IMG/VR virus record: IMGVR_UViG_3300015076_000003
Location: 1 to 44,998 of that record
Reading direction: 5' to 3' (one strand)
Length of the DNA stretch: 44,998 bases
Origin: a virus
Position 1 is the stretch's first letter. Each line of letters starts with the position of its first letter. The position numbers and the translations under genes are program-made. Shown one piece after another: positions 6,465 to 14,582 of the stretch. Under the pieces are notes generated by a model that was not told the origin of the DNA, did not search any database, and saw only the letters and a list, made by a program, of their open reading frames with translations.

Positions 6465-6834
6465 GAAGAAGCCGACATTCGATAGCCACGGATACCCGAC
6501 CGAGGAGACGTGTGAGTACCTGCACTTGTGCTCCGATGCCACGCTCGCACTCGACTTCATGAAAGCGGCGTGGTTCTACCCGGATTTCATCGGACACGTC
6601 CTGAGACCGGCGGAGTCTGAAGTCGTTATGGCGGACCCAGAAGACCGCTTTCTCAGGGCTGCTACGGGTGGATGGTCGGGCAATGAGGAATTGATCGCAT
6701 CGCTACGCCAGAACTTCGTGGCGTGGGGTCTTACATGGCGGCTAAGTTCGTGCGGCGGACTGCACATCTTCGAGTATCCAAGCGCCGCCTCAGCTTCTCA
6801 ACCGACGCCGGGAGAGGGGAGCAAGGATGGCTAG
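6451..6834 (+). CDS. Hypothetical protein, 127 aa
   Basis: This frame starts at ATG 6451 (MPSAEKKPTFDSHGYPTEETC), 14 bases before the end of the Ref-like gene. It contains an amphipathic YLHLCSDATLALDFMKAAWF segment and a later NFVAWGLTWRLSSCGGLHIFEYP strand region. It looks like a compact alpha/beta protein without recognised motifs. GGCGAGG precedes the start. Confidence 0.6.
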   Translation: MPSAEKKPTFDSHGYPTEETCEYLHLCSDATLALDFMKAAWFYPDFIGHVLRPAESEVVMADPEDRFLRAATGGWSGNEELIASLRQNFVAWGLTWRLSSCGGLHIFEYPSAASASQPTPGEGSKDG

Positions 6835-6946
6835 CGGCGCGCCCTGCAAGTACGGCGACCCGCTCTGTCCCTGCCAGGACGGGGATATGTGCCACTACGA
6901 AGGGCAACAACTTACTTGCCTAACCGGACCAAACCGGGTAGACTGA
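6827..6946 (+). CDS. Tiny cysteine-rich protein, 39 aa
   Basis: A strong GGAGAGGGGAG site precedes ATG 6827, inside the end of the upstream gene. The product (MASGAPCKYGDPLCPCQDGD) has five cysteines and a His in 25 residues, enough for a zinc knuckle. It ends the rightward operon and converges on the minus-strand cassette 22 bases away. Function unknown. Confidence 0.5.
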   Translation: MASGAPCKYGDPLCPCQDGDMCHYEGQQLTCLTGPNRVD

Positions 6947-6968
6947 AACCGGCGTGACAGGCTGGCCG

Positions 6969-7136
6969 TCAGCGGCCTGCCTTCGCCTTCGCCCGCTTCC
7001 TGCGGTTCTTGGCCTTCCACTTGGCGTCTGCCTTCAGGTAGGCTTCCTTGGGCACACTGAGGAGCTTGGTGACGGCATTGTCGAACCGTTCCCATTCGGT
7101 GTTGCCCGATATGTTGGGTGCCGGTAGTGGTTTCAT
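6969..7136 (-). CDS. Tiny basic protein coupled to the nuclease-methyltransferase, 55 aa
   Basis: ATG 7136 overlaps the stop of the 725-residue nuclease-methyltransferase (ATGA). The product has a conserved-looking core (WERFDNAVTKLLSVPKEAYL) and a C-terminal run of Lys, Arg and Ala. The FDxAVxKLLSVPK pattern occurs in many small phage and plasmid proteins, some beside toxin-type genes. Here, strict coupling suggests it modulates or accompanies the enzyme; that is inference. Confidence 0.65.
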   Translation of the reverse strand: MKPLPAPNISGNTEWERFDNAVTKLLSVPKEAYLKADAKWKAKNRRKRAKAKAGR

Positions 7137-9310
7137 CCTTGAATCCGTTCCTCCGTTGTGAACAGGTTTCCCGACGATGAACGCGAGGCGTGCTCGCGTG
7201 CCGATGCGGCTGCGGTCGGGTGTTGATGCTGGTTCTCAAATCGAAACCTGGAGGCTCTGGCGTACACCGGATCAAGCTCCATACTGATCCACTGCCTGCC
7301 GAGAGATTCCGCAGCGGCACCCGTCACATTCGAGCCTCCGAACGGATCGAGAATCAGATCCCCTGGCTGCGTAAGGAAATTGATAAAGAACTCGGGCAGC
7401 ACTTGGGGGAACCGCGCTGGGTGCGGCCTGATGCCTTCCTCTTTGCATCGGCGCAAGTAGTAGCTGTTGCTTTCGGTATTGGCGAACTCCAGAAGATTCG
7501 GAGGGATCGATCCACGGTTGTCTTTCCGAAACTTGGTGCTGATGTCATGCCCGGACGGGCGAAGTTGCGCCTTGTAGCCGTTCTTGAGCAAGTCTTTCAT
7601 GCTATCGCTGTACGGGCGCAGCACCTTGCGGTTATCACTCTTGACGAACGGATCTAGGGTCAGCCACCAGACGTTATTGACCGCATCTTTCACACGCAAC
7701 CGGCGCACGGTTACCCACTCGGCTGGCGTGGGAAGCCGAGCCGGATTGTAGTGGTAGAAGTCTTGCGCAAGATAAAATCCGCTCTCGCACATTTGCAACA
7801 GCAACTTGAAATGGTACGTGCTCTTGCACGGCAGTCCCTTGATCCATGCCCCTCCGATATCGATAACCACGCTCCCGTCTGGCGTCAGAATTTCCTTAAA
7901 CAGCGGTGTGAACTGCGCGAACCATTCCAGGTAATCGTCCGCATCCTCATTGCCGTAGTCCTTCTTTCGCACCAAGGCGAATGGCGGGGAAGTGACGATC
8001 AGTTTAACCCTTACGCCCTGGTCGATCAGGTGGGGCAGGATCGCCAGCGAATCACCAGTGAACATTTTTCCGAGCTTCGTCGCATAGGCCAACTCGAAAC
8101 TTTGCTGAATAGCTTTATCTGAAACTGGCCGCTCTTTGGCTGGCTCTGGCTCAGCAGCCTTGACGGGAGTCCCGCCGTCTGAAGGGGGCACGGTCTTGAT
8201 GTGTTGAAGGCTCGGCTTCATCCGCAGCGCGTTCTCGGCTTGCCGCCGCAACACATCGACAAGTTGTGTTTGGTCCTTGATGATTATCTGAAGGAGCGGC
8301 CCATCGATGATGATGATGTTCAAATTGCTTGTGCCGACGATCTTCGTCCGGTACGTCAGTGCGGCATCGGTCGCTTTCTTCGTGCCCACTACAAGGATTA
8401 CGTTCGCGAGCGTTACATCCTTCATGCCGACCTCTTTCGAGACGGCTTCAAGGCTGATCTTTCCGACCTTGCATTGAACCTGCCAGCGCGAGTAGGTCAA
8501 CCGTGCGGAGTGCAGGAGCGCATCGACTTCCCCACCGCCCGCGACTTCCTCGTCCGTTTCGCGCCAGCCCATGAAATCCAGCGCTAGTAGTTGACACAAC
8601 CGAATCGCCAGAAATTCGAGAGCTTTGCCGCTGACATTGGTATCGGTGCTCTCCATCTCTGCCACGATGTCCGCAAGCGCCTTGCTGCGAATCGCTCGGA
8701 TTTCTGCGTAACCAGCGGCCTTGTAGAGCGCACTCAACAGAGGCTCAGCGATTTCCTTCTCAAACTTCCCCGTTGGCTGTACGTCCGCCGCTTTGCCGCC
8801 CCTACCCTCCGGTGTGTCCTTGTCCTGTTTCGATTTCTTGCGAATATTTATCAGTCCCGCAGCCTGCAACGGCTGAAGTACCGCCTTGACGATTTCCTTC
8901 CAGTTGAAACGAACCTCGCCGGAGTAGAGAGCTTCAGCGTGACGGCAGATTGAATTGTAGGGCGTCCAATCGGTGATGTTCAAGGCCACCATTGCACGGA
9001 GGAAACTGATTTGCTCGCTGTTGAGATTCTTGAGCGCATGGAGCGTTTCAGTTGGAGCTCCCACCAATCGCGCATACTCCGCATCGTTGATATCGTACTT
9101 GTTGAGGATAACCTGCGCTTCGCGCAGCCAGCCCAGCAGCCCGGAAAGATCGCTCGAATTGCTGCTTGCTTCGATGCCACGGCTTGTAAGCTCTCCGGGC
9201 AAAGACTTGAGCTCGATCTTGATTCCAGCCGCAGCCATCTCCCGCAACGTCTCTACGATGTTCACGCCGTCCGGCCCTTCAATCATCTCTGCCTTGTGGC
9301 GGGGCTTCAT
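7133..9310 (-). CDS. Fused PD-(D/E)xK-like nuclease and N4/N6 DNA methyltransferase, 725 aa
   Basis: Residues 1-170 are an unassigned helical N-terminal part. Residues about 185-345 look like a restriction-endonuclease fold: GKALEFLAIRLC, then E-VDALL (Asp263) and a QCK strand (Gln279-Lys281) in the Mrr-like D...QxK arrangement. Residues 415-700 are a beta-class amino-methyltransferase: TSPPF (440-444, motif IV) precedes DPFGGSNVTG (655-664, motif I, SAM binding). One chain therefore could cut and modify DNA, as in type IIG-like enzymes. It follows a DUF3800 gene and is coupled to a tiny basic protein. It may protect phage DNA while attacking competitor DNA; recognition site unknown. Confidence 0.75.
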   Translation of the reverse strand: MKPRHKAEMIEGPDGVNIVETLREMAAAGIKIELKSLPGELTSRGIEASSNSSDLSGLLGWLREAQVILNKYDINDAEYARLVGAPTETLHALKNLNSEQISFLRAMVALNITDWTPYNSICRHAEALYSGEVRFNWKEIVKAVLQPLQAAGLINIRKKSKQDKDTPEGRGGKAADVQPTGKFEKEIAEPLLSALYKAAGYAEIRAIRSKALADIVAEMESTDTNVSGKALEFLAIRLCQLLALDFMGWRETDEEVAGGGEVDALLHSARLTYSRWQVQCKVGKISLEAVSKEVGMKDVTLANVILVVGTKKATDAALTYRTKIVGTSNLNIIIIDGPLLQIIIKDQTQLVDVLRRQAENALRMKPSLQHIKTVPPSDGGTPVKAAEPEPAKERPVSDKAIQQSFELAYATKLGKMFTGDSLAILPHLIDQGVRVKLIVTSPPFALVRKKDYGNEDADDYLEWFAQFTPLFKEILTPDGSVVIDIGGAWIKGLPCKSTYHFKLLLQMCESGFYLAQDFYHYNPARLPTPAEWVTVRRLRVKDAVNNVWWLTLDPFVKSDNRKVLRPYSDSMKDLLKNGYKAQLRPSGHDISTKFRKDNRGSIPPNLLEFANTESNSYYLRRCKEEGIRPHPARFPQVLPEFFINFLTQPGDLILDPFGGSNVTGAAAESLGRQWISMELDPVYARASRFRFENQHQHPTAAASAREHASRSSSGNLFTTEERIQG

Positions 9311-9319
9311 GCTTCGATG

Positions 9320-10195
9320 TTACTCCGTTCGCGGCGAATCGTCAAAATAGTCTTCTAGCTCCTCTCTGTCCCAGTTGTGTATCGCTCCGTCACGTTCTTT
9401 CAGTAAATACCACATGCGGTTTTCTTCGGTTCTCTTAAAGCTTCCACTGTAGTAGCGCTGCAAGTGCCAACAGAGTACATCAGCCGCCTGAAGTGGAAGT
9501 TGCAGTTCTGGCGAAGCTGGCATCAGATCCCCCAAAAGAGGCGCGAGATCTGGCCTATGCTCGTTCACGGACACTTTGGTCACTTCAATAACGGCATTGA
9601 GTCCCTTGGTGACCTGTTTGCTCTTTCGAGACACTATGAAGTTCACGCGTGTTGCGTCGGGATAGATAGCGCTGACCCTGATGAGCATGATGCCGACGTA
9701 AGCCATGTAGCACAAGTAATCCGGCTCCTCGAAACCGATGGGAATGTCTTTCTTGTTCGGATACCGGCTATGAACTATTTCACGTATGTCTTTCTTCTTA
9801 ATCACTGAAGCCATTGCGGTGAGGCTCCCGCTTCCGTAAAGAATGCGAACGGCTTCAGCGACTCTGTTCTCAGCCTCATGGTAGGATATTGAATTCTTTT
9901 GCCGCCATGCTCTGCTGCGGATATCCGTCATGTGGAGATACGGTATGGGTGGAGAACCATCGAGAACTCTGTCCTGCCACGCTGCGGCTATCCAAGGCCA
10001 AGTTTCCTCGGAGGCCACATATCCAGCGACGAGAAACTCCCCATCGGCGTCTGCTATGGTCGCCTCATCCGAAAAGGCTACGTATACAGCCACTCTCTTT
10101 TCTCCTGGCCGCAATCCGCAGAACAGCGACCGCACAAGGGCGGCTGCTTCTCCCGGCGCTGGATGGTTCTCGTTTAGATGGCTGACGGCGAGCAT
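9320..10195 (-). CDS. DUF3800 protein (RNase H-like fold)
   Basis: A YVAFSDEA strand (Asp43-Glu44) near the start, a middle region with LHMTD, and LQAADVLCWHLQRY near the end (Gln236, Asp239) match the DUF3800 layout, whose conserved Asp/Glu and QxADxxxW motifs suggest an RNase H-like metal site. DUF3800 genes are often found in mobile and defence loci; activity is not established. I set the start at ATG 10195, behind GGAAAGG; the frame is open to 10396, but that part crosses a region with two inverted repeats. It lies nine bases before the nuclease-methyltransferase gene and is probably co-transcribed with it. Confidence 0.65.
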   Translation of the reverse strand: MLAVSHLNENHPAPGEAAALVRSLFCGLRPGEKRVAVYVAFSDEATIADADGEFLVAGYVASEETWPWIAAAWQDRVLDGSPPIPYLHMTDIRSRAWRQKNSISYHEAENRVAEAVRILYGSGSLTAMASVIKKKDIREIVHSRYPNKKDIPIGFEEPDYLCYMAYVGIMLIRVSAIYPDATRVNFIVSRKSKQVTKGLNAVIEVTKVSVNEHRPDLAPLLGDLMPASPELQLPLQAADVLCWHLQRYYSGSFKRTEENRMWYLLKERDGAIHNWDREELEDYFDDSPRTE

Positions 10196-10294
10196 GCACA
10201 CCTTTCCGCCGTAGCCGTGGTACACTACGACTAACGGAAAGGATCGAACGCGCCGTGCCGCCAAGCTTGAAGCGTTCAGCCTTCCAGAAAACCT

Positions 10295-10312
10295 CACCTG
10301 TTTTTTCAGGTG
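10295..10312. promoter_or_regulatory. Inverted repeat CACCTG-N6-CAGGTG
   Basis: A perfect 6-bp palindrome with a TTTTTT spacer lies about 100 bases upstream of the DUF3800 start. It could be an operator for a dimeric repressor controlling the cassette. Confidence 0.4.
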
Positions 10313-10327
10313 CTCCGATACTATCAT

Positions 10328-10342
10328 GGCACAAACTGTGCC
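10328..10342. promoter_or_regulatory. Inverted repeat GGCACA-AAC-TGTGCC
   Basis: A second perfect inverted repeat (6-3-6) lies 15 bases beyond the first, in the same intergenic region. It has operator-like size. Its sequence is unrelated to the first repeat, so two different regulators are possible. Confidence 0.4.
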
Positions 10343-10376
10343 CCGAGGAGCATCATGAAAAACAGGATTCTGAAGT

Positions 10377-10661
10377 CTATTGAATTGGTCCTTCAAACTT
10401 CCTTAGAAGCTCAGCTAGCTTTTCGCTCGTATCTAGGTCCTCCATTGCCTTCACCGCTTCCATTGCCGCCTGCATCCGAGGATCGGCGCGAATGTCGCCA
10501 TCAAGGCGTATTAGATAATCCGCCGGAACGGGGAGAGTCTTAGCGTTCATCAGAGCGACACGAAGGACCTGCATCCCAACCATCAGTTCGTGGATGTGTG
10601 CGTACAGGGCTTTGGTTATCGTAATGAAAGCTGTGACGAGTACATACTTTTGCTCGTCCAT
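10377..10661 (-). CDS. Small hypothetical protein, 94 aa
   Basis: MDEQKYVLVTAFITITKALY opens a helical, mildly hydrophobic N-terminal half (up to MQVLRVALMN), followed by a charged C-terminal half. ATG 10661 lies six bases after an extended -10 box (TGCTAGAAT), so its mRNA may be leaderless; the GGGGG in between could also serve as a weak ribosome site. It leads the DUF3800/nuclease-methyltransferase cassette, and a role as its regulator is possible but unproven. Confidence 0.6.
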   Translation of the reverse strand: MDEQKYVLVTAFITITKALYAHIHELMVGMQVLRVALMNAKTLPVPADYLIRLDGDIRADPRMQAAMEAVKAMEDLDTSEKLAELLRKFEGPIQ

Positions 10662-10667
10662 CCCCCG

Positions 10668-10676
10668 ATTCTAGCA
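10668..10676 (-). promoter_or_regulatory. Extended -10 promoter of the nuclease-methyltransferase cassette
   Basis: The minus strand has TGCTAGAAT (TGn plus TAGAAT) ending six bases before ATG 10661. No good -35 is present at 17 bases, as is usual for extended -10 promoters. Confidence 0.45.
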
Positions 10677-10801
10677 TCCCTGTCAGCCAAATATATTATC
10701 GCCCTTGAAATCACTGCGCCGATGTTGGTGGGGCGTATACCTCTAGGCGGACGCTTGGAGATGTATGCGATAGATTCAAGCGATCCAGACTTTTTCGCCG
10801 A

Positions 10802-11314
10802 CTAGGAAGCGGTCCGCCCGTAGAACGTGATGTTCGCGGTCCCGGTGATTGAGCCGACCGTCAGCGTGTAGTTGGTTCCGGTCCCACCACCGGCCCCGAG
10901 CGTTACCTGTGCGGGCGCCCCACACGCGGGACTCAGGCAGAGCGTGACTGTAGCGCCAGCCGGAACATGGACGATGCCGCCCTGAGCGGTTCCCGCCCCT
11001 ACGTTGCTCGCGGTCCAGAAGGTCAAGGGCAGGATCAGGCTGAGCTGCGTCGGCAGAATCGGAGTAACCGTGCCGGCCGTAGAGGTCGCCGCAGATCCGT
11101 TGGCCGCCTGGGTGACTGAACACGCGACCGAGCAGTACACCACGATCTGATCGATAAGCACCTGGCTCGCGTTCGTGGCGGGCTGCTGGATCGTCGCCGC
11201 CGTCGCCGCAGCCGAAAGCGCAACGTCTCCCGTGGTGGCTCCCCAGCGCTGGAACTGCTGTCCGAAAACAGGACCCAGCAGCGCGAGTAACAATGTTGCA
11301 AGCCGAATCTTCAT
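10802..11314 (-). CDS. Exported beta-rich protein at the end of the virion operon, 170 aa
   Basis: The start (MKIRLATLLLALLGPVFGQQ) is a clear Sec signal peptide: two basic residues, a leucine-rich core and cleavage after VFG, leaving Gln first. The mature part is Thr/Ala/Gly-rich with alternating beta pattern and Cys pairs (CSVACS; CLSPAC) that could form disulfides in the periplasm. AAAGGGGAAACC precedes the ATG. It may be a secreted virion-associated or receptor-masking protein; no family is identified. Confidence 0.65.
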   Translation of the reverse strand: MKIRLATLLLALLGPVFGQQFQRWGATTGDVALSAAATAATIQQPATNASQVLIDQIVVYCSVACSVTQAANGSAATSTAGTVTPILPTQLSLILPLTFWTASNVGAGTAQGGIVHVPAGATVTLCLSPACGAPAQVTLGAGGGTGTNYTLTVGSITGTANITFYGRTAS

Positions 11315-12813
11315 GGTTTCCCCTTTGTCATCATATCGCCTACGGTGGTGGTTTTGCTCAACTCCGAATTGAGAGCGCGAGCGGCCGCCAGAGCCTTTGG
11401 GTTATTCCGGAGCGAAGGCGGAAGCGCCGCTTCCATCATTTCCGCCGCAGTGGTTGCAACGGAACCTTTAGGCAGCAGGGGCTCGCTGATCGACCGGCGC
11501 CCCATCAGGTGTTCGTACAGCTCAAGCATGGATTCCTGGCTCATCTGGGTCATCGACTTGACGCCGAAAGACTCTTTCGCAACGTCGCTCAGCGCGTCGT
11601 GATCCAAGCCCAGCTCAGAACCCATGCCGTGCAGCGCCCGGTTGAGCTTCGAGCGCCCGATGATAAAATAGCCGTCCGCCGTCAGATGCTCGCGCGCCAA
11701 ATCTTCCGTGATGCCGTTCTCCCGGGCGTACCGCGTCAAGCCCTCTTCGCTCATCAGCTTAGAAGCTCCAAGGTTGCTACCGGGGGCAGCGGGCAGGTCT
11801 ACCACCTTGGAGGTTGGGGCGGGGCCGCTGGGCTCGGATGTTCCACGTGGAACAGTTTCGGCAACCGGGGCAGGTTGGGCCACCGGAGGCGCTGGGGCTG
11901 GCTCGGGAGGGGCAACCGGCATAGGCGGGGCTTCCGCTGGTGCTGGAACCAGCGCGGGCGCTGGGGCCGCTACAGGCCCATCCAAGTGCTGGTTCAGGTG
12001 CTTTTCCAGAGCGTCGATGATCTCTGGTGAATAGCCTTGAACGGCAGCGGCCTGGGAGCTAACCTCGGGGGCGGCTACGGGCGTTTCCGCGGCAAGCGGC
12101 TCGCCTTTCTTCACGACGGCGCGCACCGCATCTAAGAGCGAGTTGGCGATCTCTTTTCCCACCAAAGCTCCGGCCGTAGCTCCCCCTGGTCCCATGACGT
12201 GCCCGAGATAGGCACCGCCGGCCGCTCCCGCCGCTCGCGTGAGAGCCGGAACGGCCTTGGAGCCTCCGGCCACTACCGCCCGCCCAACTACCGGAGCGAC
12301 CTTGACCGCGCCCTTGACGATGCCCGCTGTGGCTGCTGGAACCCCGTAGCCGCCTACCGCAGTGCCGACCGCACCGGGTATGTCGCCTTCGCCGCCCACG
12401 CTTCGCGGTAGACCTTGCTGAATCGACCGCGCCGCCGTCTCCGTTCCCAGGGGGAGAACGCTGAATCCTTGCGGCATCTGGAGGGAGCCTGCCAGTTCAT
12501 CCAATCGCGCTTGCTCTTGGCGAGTAAGGTCCCGTTTCTCTTTCTCGGCAGTGCCCATGATGTGCATGGCTTCGCCGGTTGCTTTCAAGTTATCGTGCGC
12601 CGATCCGAGCGGATGCTGCCAGATTCCCTTAAGAATTTCGATGGGGTTGTATTGGCTCGCCGCGTCTTTCAGGCTTTGCCAGAAACCGCGAGCTTGGCCC
12701 GGCTCCTCCATGTCATCGTGTACTGCGGAGCCGCCGAATTTCACATAAGGATCGGCGATGGCCGCGCCTCCAAATTTGGCGTACGGATCAACGGACTCAG
12801 CCGGAGTTCCCAT
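11311..12813 (-). CDS. Probable DNA-ejection protein, 500 aa
   Basis: This is the third gene of a block where P22-type phages encode ejection proteins. It has an N-terminal helical region with two YxKFGG repeats. A Gly/Ala-rich, membrane-active-looking middle (GYGVPAATAGIVKGAVKVAP; AAGAAGGAYLGHVMGPGGA) follows. A long Pro/Ala linker comes next, then a helical C terminus. Such proteins leave the head during infection and form a trans-envelope conduit. No lysozyme or transglycosylase motif is visible. The Pro-rich linker DNA contains the parS-like palindrome at 11839-11854. Confidence 0.5.
   Translation of the reverse strand: MGTPAESVDPYAKFGGAAIADPYVKFGGSAVHDDMEEPGQARGFWQSLKDAASQYNPIEILKGIWQHPLGSAHDNLKATGEAMHIMGTAEKEKRDLTRQEQARLDELAGSLQMPQGFSVLPLGTETAARSIQQGLPRSVGGEGDIPGAVGTAVGGYGVPAATAGIVKGAVKVAPVVGRAVVAGGSKAVPALTRAAGAAGGAYLGHVMGPGGATAGALVGKEIANSLLDAVRAVVKKGEPLAAETPVAAPEVSSQAAAVQGYSPEIIDALEKHLNQHLDGPVAAPAPALVPAPAEAPPMPVAPPEPAPAPPVAQPAPVAETVPRGTSEPSGPAPTSKVVDLPAAPGSNLGASKLMSEEGLTRYARENGITEDLAREHLTADGYFIIGRSKLNRALHGMGSELGLDHDALSDVAKESFGVKSMTQMSQESMLELYEHLMGRRSISEPLLPKGSVATTAAEMMEAALPPSLRNNPKALAAARALNSELSKTTTVGDMMTKGKP
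11839..11854. promoter_or_regulatory. Perfect 16-bp palindrome matching the parS consensus
   Basis: TGTTCCACGTGGAACA is fully self-complementary and matches chromosomal parS sites (consensus TGTTNCACGTGNAACA), the loading sites of the partition CTPase ParB. It encodes TVPRGT in a disordered linker, so the protein puts little constraint on it. No parA or parB gene is present in the window. Confidence 0.6.
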
Positions 12814-14582
12814 TACAACACCTTGCCGTCAGGATGCGTTTTCAGGAAAGAGTCTTTTTGATCGGCTGGGATTTGGCCTGGCGGATGTCCCGGAATCTGA
12901 ACGCGGATCATTCCGCCGCCACCGCCGCCCGAGATCGGCTTCATGGTTTGCGGGTCCATGCCGCGCCGCGTCAGAATTTCTTGCGCGCTGGGGCCGAATA
13001 CATGGACAACATTATCGAGTTTCGCATCCTTCACTTTTTCAATGAGCGAAGTTGAGCGGCCCGCCGCCAGTTGCAACAGCGCACCGCCCGCCGCCTTGAT
13101 CTGATCGGGGCTGTTGCTACTTCCCAGATTCTCCACGATGCGCTTGATTTCGCCTTCAGCCGGGACTCCACCGGTTGCTACTTTGCCGGTTTCGCCCGCG
13201 AAGAATTGCGCGACGAGATTCGCCTGAGTCGGCGGGGCCGCACCGAACGCCGTTGCGACTCGATTGTAAATCGCGTTGCCAGGACGGAAGGTTCCGTTCT
13301 TCAACGCCTCCGCACTTTCCATGTAGAGGTCCGCGTGGTGGATGAGCGTGTTGAGCGCGAGCACCTGCCCGCCCGCCTTGCCCATCGACGAGCTGGTGAA
13401 TTCCTTCAGGGTGTTGTAGCGCTTCTCGATGTTGGCTTCGTCGAAGTTCGGGTCCGCCGCTTTTACTTGGCCGATGAGTCCAGGCATCCGGCGCAACATG
13501 GCGCGCACCGTTGCCGGATCAAGATCCCCATTCGCAATCGCTTTCGCCGTTGTAGAGATGCCGCCCGCCATATCGAAGCCGGCCTTCTCACGTTCGAGAT
13601 TCAGCCGCGCGCCTTCGATCCCCAGGCGGCTCTTGCCCTGCCGCTCCATTTCATGCTGGTGCGCCGCCGTCATGGCGTGGAGCTGCGCCGTCATCTCGGT
13701 CGTTACTTGCTGCTCCGGCGTCATGCCGAGATGCCGCGCCGTCGCGGCGTCTTTCACGCCCTGGAAAATCGCCGCGCGTTCGGGCGGGAGCGAGGCCAGA
13801 ACCTTATCGACCGCGCCTGGTACTTTGGAATCGAGTGCGGTTGCAACCAGCGAAGCGTCGGCTTGCCGCTGTTCCGCCGCTACCTTTACATCAGCCTCGG
13901 CTTTCTGCGATCCCTTGAGCGCCGTACCCGCCGCCGTCTCCGCAATTGCACCCTGCTCCTTCTCGCGCTTAAGCGCCGCCTCGGTCATACCGGCCCATAG
14001 ACCGTGCTTCACCGCGAGCGAATTTAGATCGTCCATCGAATTGATGGTCGGGGGGACTGAACCGGCGGGGAGATCTTTCAGCAATCCCTCTTGGGTCATG
14101 TTTTGAATTGCGGATTGATAAAACTCAGGAAGTTTCGCTGGGTCTTTTTGGCCTGCGAGTTTGAGGGAATCCAAAGTTTTGCCGATCTGGTTCGCTACCG
14201 TCAGATCGTTCGCGAGCTTTCCTGTTCTGGCAGCTTGAAGGTTTTTTACAGATTCGGCCCCCGCCAGCGTGAGAGCGTTGATCGTCCCTTCGGACACTCT
14301 ACCCCGGAACATGGAGTAATCGCCGGTTTCTCCAACCTTCTTCGCGTCGGCTGGATTCTGGAAAAAATGTTGCTGGATGAGATTCTGATCATGAAGCTGC
14401 TGGTTTTTTTGCGCGGTGGCCGCTTCCTGTTCCGCCGCCTGCTGCTGAGCGTGTTGCGTCTGCGCTTGCCGCAACGCCACTTGGCTCATCGTGTCGCGCA
14501 TCTGCATGAGCTGGCCGATGCTTTGCAGAGGCGATTGGATCTGCGGAGCGCGAAGTTCGAGGTATGCCGGATCAATGGGCAT
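12813..14582 (-). CDS. Probable DNA-ejection protein (gp20-like position), 589 aa
   Basis: A long helical protein: the N terminus (MPIDPAYLELRAPQIQSPLQ) leads into Gln/Ala-rich coiled coil, a central helical array (KADASLV-type and QHEMERQGKSRLGIE segments), then a C-terminal region ending in a Gly-rich turn and QIPGHPPGQIPADQKD. Size, composition and position after the gp7-like gene fit P22-type ejection proteins that enter the cell with DNA. It overlaps both neighbours (TAATG at the downstream end). Confidence 0.5.
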   Translation of the reverse strand: MPIDPAYLELRAPQIQSPLQSIGQLMQMRDTMSQVALRQAQTQHAQQQAAEQEAATAQKNQQLHDQNLIQQHFFQNPADAKKVGETGDYSMFRGRVSEGTINALTLAGAESVKNLQAARTGKLANDLTVANQIGKTLDSLKLAGQKDPAKLPEFYQSAIQNMTQEGLLKDLPAGSVPPTINSMDDLNSLAVKHGLWAGMTEAALKREKEQGAIAETAAGTALKGSQKAEADVKVAAEQRQADASLVATALDSKVPGAVDKVLASLPPERAAIFQGVKDAATARHLGMTPEQQVTTEMTAQLHAMTAAHQHEMERQGKSRLGIEGARLNLEREKAGFDMAGGISTTAKAIANGDLDPATVRAMLRRMPGLIGQVKAADPNFDEANIEKRYNTLKEFTSSSMGKAGGQVLALNTLIHHADLYMESAEALKNGTFRPGNAIYNRVATAFGAAPPTQANLVAQFFAGETGKVATGGVPAEGEIKRIVENLGSSNSPDQIKAAGGALLQLAAGRSTSLIEKVKDAKLDNVVHVFGPSAQEILTRRGMDPQTMKPISGGGGGGMIRVQIPGHPPGQIPADQKDSFLKTHPDGKVL

